In this document: piece after piece, positions 1-5,978 of the stretch
Position numbering within the stretch: position 1 is the stretch's first letter
Layout of the letters: each line of letters begins with the position of its first letter
Assembly: GCA_030039095.1 (NCBI GenBank)
Contig: JASHQP010000285.1
Location: forward strand, 1 to 6,002
Source of the DNA: Streptosporangiaceae bacterium
GTDB taxonomy: Bacteria; Actinomycetota; Actinomycetes; Streptosporangiales; Streptosporangiaceae
Length of the DNA: 6,002 bases
Direction: 5' to 3'
Made by a program: the position numbers and the translations under genes
Notes under the pieces: generated by a model
The model's database searches: none
Seen by the model: the letters and a program-made list of their open reading frames with translations, nothing else
What the model was told of the DNA's origin: nothing

Positions 1-155
1 GTGGCCGGGTTCAGCGTCGCGAACTGCCGCCCGTCGGCGGCGGGCGCGAACTCGCCGTCGATGAACAGCCCGTACTCGGGTGCGATCGTCACGATCTCGC
101 GCGACTCGGGCGCCGGCGCGTACTCCCACTCGGTCCCGCTCAGCTCGACGCTCAT
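1..155 (-). CDS. Aldehyde dehydrogenase family protein, N-terminal fragment (runs off left edge)
   Basis: Reading the minus strand from the ATG at 155-153 gives 51 residues beginning MSVELSG. YGLFIDGEF lies at residues 28-36 and LNPA at 48-51. This is the usual N-terminal strand of NAD(P)-dependent aldehyde dehydrogenases, in which a '(L)FIDGE(W/F)' segment is followed about 12 residues later by 'NPAT'. The catalytic Cys/Glu and the NAD-binding parts lie outside the window, so substrate and activity cannot be checked. The enzyme class oxidises aldehydes to carboxylic acids in the cytosol. Because the neighbouring cluster contains DeoC, which releases acetaldehyde, an acetaldehyde-disposal role is a reasonable inference. 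No Shine-Dalgarno sequence precedes the ATG; instead CACAAT lies 6 nt upstream, so a leaderless start is possible. The other nearby ATGs (171, 163) are out of frame. The family call is fairly secure; the specific substrate is not. Confidence 0.8.
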   Translation of the reverse strand, partial: MSVELSGTEWEYAPAPESREIVTIAPEYGLFIDGEFAPAADGRQFATLNPA

Positions 156-161
156 CAGCCC

Positions 162-167
162 ATTGTG
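162..167 (-). promoter_or_regulatory. Possible -10 element of a leaderless promoter for ald
   Basis: CACAAT on the minus strand ends 6 nt before the ald ATG. It keeps the A at position 2 and T at position 6 of the actinobacterial TANNNT -10 pattern but lacks the first T. This spacing would place transcription start at or next to the start codon, which fits the lack of a Shine-Dalgarno sequence. No recognisable -35 lies 16-19 bp upstream. The same 9-mer, ACAATGGGC, is placed identically before add. This is a weak call made by spacing and comparison only. Confidence 0.3.
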
Positions 168-189
168 GCATCCGGCCGGGGCAGCTCCC

Positions 190-233
190 GCGCCCCAGAT
201 ACGTCCGCCTCCCGCCGGATAAAACTGGGGCGC
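190..233. repeat. Perfect 9-bp inverted repeat, 26-nt spacer
   Basis: GCGCCCCAG at 190-198 is the exact reverse complement of CTGGGGCGC at 225-233. The arm centres are 35 bp apart and the spacer includes an AT-rich patch (221-224). It sits inside the divergent ald / glycosyltransferase intergenic region. It could be a two-site operator for a dimeric regulator or an RNA stem-loop in a leader. The symmetry is seen directly; the function is inference. It does not look like an intrinsic terminator: the T6 run on the plus strand begins 16 nt after the stem, and there is no T run on the minus-strand side. Confidence 0.55.
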
Positions 234-311
234 AAGCGAATGCGGGTGTTTTTTGTTAGGCCGGGATAGGTTGCGGGTAGTTGGCGGCGGTTGTTCACGT
301 CAGGAAGCGGC

Positions 312-317
312 GGGAGG
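312..317 (+). promoter_or_regulatory. Shine-Dalgarno site of the glycosyltransferase gene
   Basis: GGGAGG lies 7 nt before the GTG at 325 and matches the 16S rRNA tail well. It decides the start. The longer in-frame option, TTG at 253, has no such site. It would also add 24 residues rich in Arg and Gly ahead of the first membrane helix and use TTA, a codon rare in such genomes, as its second codon. Confidence 0.75.
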
Positions 318-324
318 CGGGGCT

Positions 325-2499
325 GTGCTTGCTGCCCTCGTGCTGGCCGGGATCATAGCCGCGCCGGTGGGAACGATCGCGCTCCTCGTCCATGCCGCGC
401 GCCCCAAGCGCAGCACCGGGGCGTGGCCCACCACCCGCAGGTTCGTGTCCGCGATCATCGGCACCGTGGTGCTCGCCGCGCTGGTGGCGGTCGCGATGCG
501 GCTGCTCGGGGTCAGCGAGCACAACACGATCGCGGGCGTGGCCGGGCTGATCGTGGCCAGCCTGATCTGGCTGCCGGTGACCCGGCGCTGGAACGCGCGT
601 GCCCACCTGTGCTGGTCGACGAGCATCTTCCTGTTCGCCGTCTACCTCGTCTACGTGCTCGAGTGGACGTTCTACAGCCATCTCGGCCCGGCCAGCGAGG
701 CGGGCGGGGTGCTGCTGTGGCTGTTCGAGCTGTTCGCGGCGATCATGGCCAGCGCCTACCTCTGGGAGATCTGCGACGCGATCGGCTCGGAGACGTGGCA
801 CCGGCGCATCGAGCCGGTCTCGACCGCGATGCTGCCGGCCCTCGGCGAGCTGCCGTTCGTCAGCCTGCACGTCCCGGCCCACAACGAGCCCCCGGACATG
901 GTCATCGACACGCTGCGCTCGCTGGTGCGCCTGGACTACCCGCGCTACGAGGTCATCCTGATCGACGACAACACGGACGACGAGAGCCTGTGGCGGCCGG
1001 TCGAGGCCTGGTGCAGGCGGCACAACGTGAAGTTCGCGCACCTGGCGGACTGGCCCGGCTACAAGTCCGGGGCGCTGAACTACGCCCTGAACCGGATGAC
1101 GGACGAACGCGCCGAGATCATCGGCGTGGTCGACTCCGACTACCAGCTCGACCGGGGCTTCCTCCGGCGCTGCGCGCCGCTGTTCGTCGAGCAGTGGGTC
1201 GGGTTCACCCAGGCGCCGCAGGACTACCGCGGCTGGGAGCGCGCCAGCTACTACCGGCGGCTGTACTACTCCTACAAGTACTTCTTCGCGGTGTCGCAGC
1301 CGTCACGCAACGAGCGCGACGGCGCGATCTTCGCGGGCACGATGGGGCTGATCCGGCGCGTCGCGCTCGAGCAGCTCGGCGGCTGGGACGAGTGGTGCAT
1401 CACCGAGGACGCGGAGCTGTCGCTGCGGCTGCTGCGGGCCGGCTGGACCGGATACCACATCGACCAGTCCTACGGCAAGGGCATCATGCCGCTGACGTTC
1501 GAGGCGCTCAAGGGCCAGCGCTACCGGTGGTGTTTCGGCGGCATCCAGATCCTGCGGATGCACTGGCGCTCGATGATGCCCGGCCGCCCGTCCAAGCAGA
1601 ACCGGCTCACCAACGGCCAGCGGTGGGCGTACCTGTCCGGCGCCGTGCAGTGGTACGGCGACTTGCTCGGCCTGGTGTTCCTGGTCTTCCTGCTGGCCGG
1701 TGCCGTCAACCTGGCCACCGGCGGCGGCGAGCTGTTCCGCAAGCTCACCGCGTTCCTCGTGGCCACGGTCCCGGTGCTGGTGCTGCTCGGCCTGGTGCGC
1801 GCGGTCGCGCTGCTGCGCCGCGGCACCGGCGCGTCGTGGCGGGACGCGGTCGGCGCGTTCTTCATCTGGCAGTCCACCTCCCTGGTCGTGGCCAGGGCCT
1901 CGGTACTCGGCCTGTTCGCCAAGAAGGCCGCGTTCCTGCGCACGCCCAAGACCAGCGAGAAGGCCAAGTGGTGGGAGGCGTTCCGGGCGAACTGGGCCGA
2001 GACGACCCTGGCGCTGCTCGGCCTGGCCGGCATCGCGGCCGGGCTGACCAAGGCCACCGAGCTGGCCGGGCCGCTGCTGGCCGGCCTGCTGCTGTTCCCG
2101 ACGCTCGGGATGGCGGCGGCGCCGTTCAACAGCTGGGCCGCGCAGCGGGCGGCGCTGCCGCCGGATCTGGCCGCGGTCCGCACGATGGAGTGGAAGCGCA
2201 GCCAGCGGCGCTCCGCGTTCGTCCGCAGTGCCGCGCTCGGCGGGCTGGTCACGGTTTCCGGCGTGGTCGTCGCGGCCGTGCTGCTGTTCCTGTCCGGCCA
2301 CGAGCACGTGCAGACCCCGAACCTGGTCGTGCCGACCACAAAGCCGACCGTCTCGCCGACGCCGAGCCCGACCCCCTCGCCCACGCCGAGCCCGACCCCG
2401 TCACCGACGCCGAGCCCCACACCGTCACCCACGCCGACCCCGACCCCGACGCCCACGCCAACCCCAACCCCGACGCCCACGCCGACCGCGACGACGTAG
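325..2499 (+). CDS. Membrane GT2 glycosyltransferase, cellulose-synthase-like, with a Pro-Thr/Ser C-terminal tail
   Basis: This 724-residue protein is a processive-type family 2 glycosyltransferase of the inner membrane. About five N-terminal helices (roughly residues 2-23, 40-61, 68-85, 97-118, 128-148) precede a cytosolic catalytic domain. The domain carries the set expected of cellulose/chitin/hyaluronan-synthase-like enzymes: VPAHNEPP (183-190), IDDN (213-216), DSD (270-272), TED with the likely base Asp362, and QRYRW (398-402, the QxxRW motif). Further helices follow (about 443-464, 474-496, an uncertain 509-532, 559-574, 578-600, 636-657). FLRTPK (537-542) resembles the FxVTxK gating loop of BcsA. 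No PilZ-like c-di-GMP domain is visible. The basic stretch at 618-636 puts the N-terminal side of the last helix in the cytosol, so the Pro-Thr/Ser tail (about 670-724) should face outward. Substrate and polymer are unknown. No partner (BcsB, GlxA-like oxidase, glycanase) is in the window; it stands alone, convergent with deoC and divergent from ald. The start is GTG with GGGAGG upstream. The family is secure, the product is not. Confidence 0.9.
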   Translation: MLAALVLAGIIAAPVGTIALLVHAARPKRSTGAWPTTRRFVSAIIGTVVLAALVAVAMRLLGVSEHNTIAGVAGLIVASLIWLPVTRRWNARAHLCWSTSIFLFAVYLVYVLEWTFYSHLGPASEAGGVLLWLFELFAAIMASAYLWEICDAIGSETWHRRIEPVSTAMLPALGELPFVSLHVPAHNEPPDMVIDTLRSLVRLDYPRYEVILIDDNTDDESLWRPVEAWCRRHNVKFAHLADWPGYKSGALNYALNRMTDERAEIIGVVDSDYQLDRGFLRRCAPLFVEQWVGFTQAPQDYRGWERASYYRRLYYSYKYFFAVSQPSRNERDGAIFAGTMGLIRRVALEQLGGWDEWCITEDAELSLRLLRAGWTGYHIDQSYGKGIMPLTFEALKGQRYRWCFGGIQILRMHWRSMMPGRPSKQNRLTNGQRWAYLSGAVQWYGDLLGLVFLVFLLAGAVNLATGGGELFRKLTAFLVATVPVLVLLGLVRAVALLRRGTGASWRDAVGAFFIWQSTSLVVARASVLGLFAKKAAFLRTPKTSEKAKWWEAFRANWAETTLALLGLAGIAAGLTKATELAGPLLAGLLLFPTLGMAAAPFNSWAAQRAALPPDLAAVRTMEWKRSQRRSAFVRSAALGGLVTVSGVVVAAVLLFLSGHEHVQTPNLVVPTTKPTVSPTPSPTPSPTPSPTPSPTPSPTPSPTPTPTPTPTPTPTPTPTPTATT
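2359..2499 (+). repeat. Imperfect 24-bp tandem repeat coding the Pro-Thr/Ser tail
   Basis: Five consecutive 24-bp units begin at 2359, 2383, 2407, 2431 and 2455, followed by a 21-bp partial unit ending in the stop codon. Units start with ACGCCGAGCCCG or close variants and encode TPSPTPSP in the first three and TPTPTPTP in the last two. The strand is extremely C-rich. Because the unit is a multiple of 3, gain or loss of copies would change tail length without a frameshift. Synonymous differences (TCA, ACA and CCA codons appear here) show that the copies have drifted while the protein pattern stayed constant. Confidence 0.85.
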
Positions 2500-2554
2500 C
2501 CAAGCTGGTGGCAAGCCCGCGGCAGCGCACGAAGGCGGACGGTCTTCCAGGCCG

Positions 2555-3529
2555 CTAATCGATCGTGAAGTAGTCCGGGCCCGCGTAGCGGCCGGTGAGC
2601 TGCTTGCTGCGCTGCATCAGCAGGTCGTTGAGCAGGCTGGACGCGCCGATCCGGAACAGCGCCGGGGTCAGCCACGGCTGCCCGGCGGTCTCGCGCACCA
2701 GCACCAGGTAGCGGATGGCGTCCTTGGCGGTCCTGACGCCGCCGGCCACCTTCACACCGACGTGGCGGCCGGTTGCCTGCGCGTAGTCGCGCACGGCGGC
2801 CAGCATGACCACGGCCACCGGCGGCGTCGCCGCCGGAGAGATCTTGCCGGTCGAGGTCTTGATGAAGTCCGCGCCCGCCAGCATCGCCAGCCAGGACGCC
2901 CGGGACACGTTGTCCAGGGTGGCCAGCTCGCCGGTCTCCAGGATCACCTTCAGGTGCGCGGTGCCGCAGGCCTCGCGCACCTGCCGCACCTCCTCGTACA
3001 CCTGGCCGTACCGCCCGGCCAGGAACGCGCCACGGTCGATGACCATGTCCACCTCGTCGGCGCCGGCGTTCACGGCGTCGCGCACGTCGGCGAGCTTCAC
3101 CGCGAGCGACGCCCGGCCAGAGGGGAACGCGGTGGCCACGGACGCCACGGCGACGCCGCTGCCCGCGACCGCGGCGCGGGCCACGCCGACCAGGTCCGGG
3201 TAGATGCAGACGGCGGCGACCGGCGGCACCGACGGGTCGGACGGGTCCGGCCTGAGGGCCTTGGCGCACATCGCCCGGACCTTCCCCGGCGTGTCCGCGC
3301 CCTCCAGCGTGGTCAGGTCGACCATGCGGACCGCCATGTCCAGCGCCCGCAGCTTGGAATCGCGCTTGATCGACCTGGTGGCGAGCCCGGCCGCCCGGGC
3401 CTCGGTGGCCACCTGATCGACGCCGGGCAGCCCGTGCAGCACCTGCCGCAGCGCGGCGTCGGAGGTGCCCATCTCGGACAGCCACCGCCGGTCGGTCGCC
3501 ACCTCGCTCATGCTCGTTTTCCCGCTCAC
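2555..3529 (-). CDS. deoC: Deoxyribose-phosphate aldolase
   Basis: DeoC splits 2-deoxyribose-5-phosphate into glyceraldehyde-3-phosphate and acetaldehyde in the cytosol, the last committed step of deoxynucleoside breakdown. The 324-residue product is of the long form shared by actinobacteria and animals (about 320 residues; the E. coli enzyme is 259). Seen motifs: [10 protein letters not shown] (31-40), [12 protein letters not shown] (73-84), GADEVDMV (156-163) with the likely catalytic Asp161, DFIKTSTGK (221-229) with the Schiff-base Lys224, [10 protein letters not shown] (258-267) with the second active-site Lys260, [10 protein letters not shown] (295-304) and the end GPDYFTID. Position 261 is Val where relatives usually have Pro or Ala (KPAGG/KAAGG). 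The start is chosen as GTG at 3529: it overlaps the add stop as GTGA and has GGGGAG 5 nt upstream, which suggests translational coupling. ATG at 3511 (318 residues) is the alternative, with a weaker ribosome site. It is the last gene of the deoA-add-deoC run. Confidence 0.95.
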   Translation of the reverse strand: MSGKTSMSEVATDRRWLSEMGTSDAALRQVLHGLPGVDQVATEARAAGLATRSIKRDSKLRALDMAVRMVDLTTLEGADTPGKVRAMCAKALRPDPSDPSVPPVAAVCIYPDLVGVARAAVAGSGVAVASVATAFPSGRASLAVKLADVRDAVNAGADEVDMVIDRGAFLAGRYGQVYEEVRQVREACGTAHLKVILETGELATLDNVSRASWLAMLAGADFIKTSTGKISPAATPPVAVVMLAAVRDYAQATGRHVGVKVAGGVRTAKDAIRYLVLVRETAGQPWLTPALFRIGASSLLNDLLMQRSKQLTGRYAGPDYFTID

Positions 3530-4626
3530 GCCTGCTCCCCGGCCCGCCCCGCCCTGACCGCGGCGAAGCCCGGCTTGATCACCGTATTGATGATCTTCAG
3601 CCGCTCGTCGAACGGCGCGAACGCGCTCTTCATCGCGTTGATCGTGAGCCACTCGATGTCTCGCCAGCCGTAGCCGAACGCCTCGGCGAGCGCGTGGAAC
3701 TCGGACGACAGGGTGATCCCGCTCATCAGCCGGTTGTCGGTGTTGACCGTCACCCGGAACAGCAGCTCCCGCAGCAGCCCGATCGGGTGCTCCTTGATCG
3801 ACGTGACCGCGCCGGTCTGCACGTTCGAGGTCGGGCACATCTCCAGCGGGATCCGGCGGTCCCGGACGTAGCTGGCCAGCCGGCCGAGCGAGGCGTGCCC
3901 GCCGCCGGCTGCGACCCGGATGTCGTCGATGATCCGGACCCCATGCCCGAGCCGCTCCGCGCCGCACCACTGCAGCGCTTCCCAGATCGAGGGCAGCCCG
4001 AATCCCTCGCCCGCGTGGATCGTGTTGTGGAAGTTCTCCCGCGCGACATACTGGAACGCGTCGAGGTGCCGGCTGGGCGGGCTGCCGGCCTCGGCCCCCG
4101 CGATGTCGAAACCCACCACGCCCGCGTCCCGGTGCCGGACGGCCAGCTCGGCGATCTCCAGCGACCTGGCCGCGGTGCGCATGGCGGTGAGCAGGGCGTA
4201 GACGGTGATGTCCCGGCCCCGGCTGCCACGCCGGAACCCCTCGAGAACCGCATCGACCACCTGGTCCAGGCTCAGCCCGGCGCTCACGTGCTGCTCCGGG
4301 GCGAACCTGACCTCCGCGTACACGACGCCGTCGGCGGCCAGGTCCTCGGCGCACTCGGCCGCCACCCGGATCAGCGCGTCCCGGGTCTGCATCACCCCGA
4401 TCGTGTGCTCGAAGGCCTCCAGGAAGAACTCGAGGCTGCCGCGCTGCGCCACACCGGTCATCCAGCGGGTCAGCTCGTGGACGTCCGTGGTGGGCAGGCC
4501 CTGATACCCGGTCTCGGCGGCCAGCTCGACGATCGTGCCGGGGCGCAGCCCGCCGTCGAGGTGGTCGTGCAGCAGCACCTTTGGCACGCGGCGGATCTCG
4601 TCAAGGCTCGCCTGGGTCTCCGGCAC
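3526..4626 (-). CDS. add: Adenosine deaminase
   Basis: This is a zinc hydrolase converting adenosine and deoxyadenosine to (deoxy)inosine plus ammonia in purine salvage. The 366-residue product has the family's metal and catalytic residues in order: HDH at 20-22 (zinc ligands His20, His22) followed by [11 protein letters not shown] (173-179), HAGEGFG (204-210; zinc His204, catalytic Glu207), LGHGVRI (226-232, His228) and NTDN (295-298, zinc ligand Asp297). The [17 protein letters not shown] wording and NTDNRLMS are typical of actinobacterial Add. The start is GTG at 4626, the only reasonable in-frame start: it places 14 residues before PKVLL, and the frame upstream offers no other initiator close by. 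Initiation is odd. A strong GGGGGGAG (4642-4649) lies 15 nt from this GTG but 7 nt from an out-of-frame ATG at 4634. The gene lies 41 bp downstream of deoA and overlaps deoC by 4 bp. Confidence 0.95.
   Translation of the reverse strand: MPETQASLDEIRRVPKVLLHDHLDGGLRPGTIVELAAETGYQGLPTTDVHELTRWMTGVAQRGSLEFFLEAFEHTIGVMQTRDALIRVAAECAEDLAADGVVYAEVRFAPEQHVSAGLSLDQVVDAVLEGFRRGSRGRDITVYALLTAMRTAARSLEIAELAVRHRDAGVVGFDIAGAEAGSPPSRHLDAFQYVARENFHNTIHAGEGFGLPSIWEALQWCGAERLGHGVRIIDDIRVAAGGGHASLGRLASYVRDRRIPLEMCPTSNVQTGAVTSIKEHPIGLLRELLFRVTVNTDNRLMSGITLSSEFHALAEAFGYGWRDIEWLTINAMKSAFAPFDERLKIINTVIKPGFAAVRAGRAGEQA
3535..3540 (-). promoter_or_regulatory. Shine-Dalgarno site for deoC inside the end of add
   Basis: GGGGAG on the minus strand lies 5 nt before the GTG at 3529, within the last codons of add. 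Together with the GTGA stop/start overlap it favours the GTG start and coupled translation over the ATG 18 nt further on. Confidence 0.6.
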
Positions 4627-4632
4627 CCGCCC

Positions 4633-4663
4633 ATTGTCACACTCCCCCCGCTGCTGCCGGCAA
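4633..4663 (-). promoter_or_regulatory. Possible internal promoter giving a leaderless add transcript
   Basis: On the minus strand TTGCCG (4663-4658) and GACAAT (4638-4633) are 19 bp apart, and GACAAT ends 6 nt before the add GTG. They resemble a -35 (TTGAC-like) and an actinobacterial -10 (TANNNT, with A2 and T6 kept). The spacer is a little long and the first T of the -10 is missing. The ald gene has the same ACAATGGGC at the same distance from its start. This would let add and deoC be expressed apart from deoA. It is inference from pattern and spacing. Confidence 0.3.
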
Positions 4664-4667
4664 CTGC

Positions 4668-5978
4668 TCAGCCGACAGTGATCCGCTCGATCACCAGCGG
4701 ATCGCCGGCTCCGGGCTCGGCGCCGACCGCCGTGGCTCCGTCGAGGGCAGCGAACGCGGGCCCGAACCGGGTCTCGTCGTCGGTGCGCAGCTCCAGGATG
4801 GGCTGGCCCGCCGCGACCCTGTCGCCCGGCTTGGCCAGGCAGACGAGGCCGGCCGCGTGGTTCACCTGGTCCTCCTTGCGTGCCCGGCCCGCGCCGAGCC
4901 GCCATGCCGCCACGCCGACCGCGCGGGCGTCGAGCCGCCGCAGCCAGCCGTCCTCACCGGCGGTGAGGGTCTGCACGTGCCGGGCCTGCGGCAGCGGCGC
5001 GTCCGGGTCCCCGCCCTGGGCGGCGATCATGAGGCGGTACCGGTCGAGCGCGCGGCCGTCGGCGAGTGCGGCCTGCGGGTCGGCGTCCACACCTGCCAGC
5101 GCGAGCATCTCCCTGGCCAGCGCCAGCGTCACCTCGACCAGGTCGGGCGGGCCCTCGCCGCGCAGCGTCGCGACCGCCTCCTCGACCTCGACGGCGTTGC
5201 CGACCGCCCGGCCGAGCGGCGCCTCCATGCTCGTGAGCAGCGCCGAGGTCCGTACGCCCGCCTCGGCGCCGAGCCCGACCATGGTCCGCGCCAGCTCGCG
5301 CGCGGCGGGCAGCTCCCGCATGAACGCGCCGCTGCCCACCTTCACGTCGAGAACCAGGGCAGCGGTGCCCTCGGCGATCTTCTTGGACATGATCGAGCTC
5401 GCGATCAGCGGGATCGACTCGACGGTCCCGGTGACGTCGCGCAGCGCGTACAGCCTGCGGTCGGCCGGGGCGAGACCGGCCCCTGCCGCGCAGATCACGC
5501 AGCCCGCCGAGTTCAGCACCGCGACCATCTCGTCCGCGGAGAGCGCGTCCCGCCAGCCCGGTATCGACTCCAGCTTGTCCAGGGTGCCGCCGGTGTGGCC
5601 GAGGCCGCGCCCGGACAGCTGCGGCACGGCGGCGCCGCAGCTCGCGACCAGCGGGGCGAGGATCAGCGAGACCTTGTCGCCGACCCCGCCGGTCGAGTGC
5701 TTGTCGACGGTGGGCGCGGCGACGGCGCCCAGGTCCAGCCGCTCGCCCGAACTGATCATGGCCGAGGTCCAGGCGCGCAGCTCACCGGGCGTCATGCCGC
5801 GGAAGTAGACGGCCATGAGCAGCGCGGACATCTGCTCGTCGGCGACCGCGCCCGCGGTGTAGGCCGCGATCAGCCAGTCGATCTCGGCGTCGGTGAGCGC
5901 CCGGCCGTCCCGCTTGGCAAGGATCACGTCGATGGCGGCCGGCGGCGCGGCGTGCACGGCGGGCGTAGGGTCAGCCAT
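4668..5978 (-). CDS. deoA: Thymidine phosphorylase
   Basis: DeoA phosphorolyses thymidine or deoxyuridine to the base and 2-deoxyribose-1-phosphate, feeding the route that ends in DeoC. The 436-residue product has the normal length and order for this family: an N-terminal helical domain, the phosphate-binding [10 protein letters not shown] (93-102), the family signature [16 protein letters not shown] (122-137), and [12 protein letters not shown] (179-190). Arg180, Ser195 and Lys199 line up with E. coli Arg171, Ser186 and Lys190 at a constant offset of 9. The C-terminal domain includes [16 protein letters not shown] (355-370). Pyrimidine-nucleoside phosphorylases share the fold, but the actinobacterial sequences I recall with this wording are annotated as thymidine phosphorylase. 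The start is ATG at 5978. GTG at 5987 adds three residues (MTP) and would overlap an upstream stop as GTGA; neither has a clear Shine-Dalgarno sequence. deoA heads the visible part of the operon, with add 41 bp downstream. Confidence 0.95.
   Translation of the reverse strand: MADPTPAVHAAPPAAIDVILAKRDGRALTDAEIDWLIAAYTAGAVADEQMSALLMAVYFRGMTPGELRAWTSAMISSGERLDLGAVAAPTVDKHSTGGVGDKVSLILAPLVASCGAAVPQLSGRGLGHTGGTLDKLESIPGWRDALSADEMVAVLNSAGCVICAAGAGLAPADRRLYALRDVTGTVESIPLIASSIMSKKIAEGTAALVLDVKVGSGAFMRELPAARELARTMVGLGAEAGVRTSALLTSMEAPLGRAVGNAVEVEEAVATLRGEGPPDLVEVTLALAREMLALAGVDADPQAALADGRALDRYRLMIAAQGGDPDAPLPQARHVQTLTAGEDGWLRRLDARAVGVAAWRLGAGRARKEDQVNHAAGLVCLAKPGDRVAAGQPILELRTDDETRFGPAFAALDGATAVGAEPGAGDPLVIERITVG
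4680..4703 (-). repeat. 8-bp inverted repeat at the 3' end of deoA
   Basis: GATCCGCT (4680-4687) and AGCGGATC (4696-4703) are perfect reverse complements around an 8-nt loop. They lie in the last codons of deoA, about 10 nt before the stop. In the mRNA this would form a compact hairpin just before the deoA-add junction. It has no T run after it, so it is not a classical terminator. It might affect mRNA processing or stability, or may simply result from codon choice. Confidence 0.4.

Larger units (their letters stand above)
156..324. promoter_or_regulatory. Divergent intergenic region between ald (-) and the glycosyltransferase gene (+)
   Basis: Because the two genes face away from each other, this 169-bp stretch must hold the promoters of both unless either is read from further away. 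It contains a perfect 9-bp inverted repeat (190-198 and 225-233), an A4 patch (221-224) and a T6 run (249-254), both unusual in this GC-rich sequence. A TAGGTT hexamer (267-272) resembles an actinobacterial -10 for the plus strand, but no good -35 stands 16-19 bp upstream, so I do not assign a plus-strand promoter with confidence. For the minus strand, CACAAT (read from 167 to 162) is a possible leaderless -10. Confidence 0.5.

Noticed and set aside
253..324. Longer start (TTG at 253) for the glycosyltransferase
   Set aside because: No ribosome site precedes it, the added residues are Gly/Arg-rich and not membrane-like, and GTG at 325 has GGGAGG 7 nt upstream.
2359..2499. Tandem repeats as a CRISPR array
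   Set aside because: The units are contiguous with no unique spacers, and they encode a periodic Pro-Thr/Ser tail in frame.
2500..2554. Bidirectional terminator between the convergent glycosyltransferase and deoC genes
   Set aside because: Only 4-bp stems such as GCGG/CCGC with a 13-nt loop are present and there is no T run on either strand. This is not enough to call.
291..2558. Long plus-strand open frame overlapping the glycosyltransferase
   Set aside because: It encodes an Arg/Ala/Gly-rich product with no family motifs. It is an out-of-frame shadow caused by the scarcity of stop codons in GC-rich DNA.
1521..3485. Long minus-strand open frame antisense to the glycosyltransferase and overlapping deoC
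   Set aside because: It covers deoC in the wrong frame, is Arg/Gly-rich with a Val-Gly run that is only the antisense of the Pro-Thr repeat, and shows no domain.
3694..5808. Long plus-strand open frame antisense to add and deoA
   Set aside because: It is fully antisense to two genes with intact catalytic motifs, and its product is low-complexity and unrecognisable.
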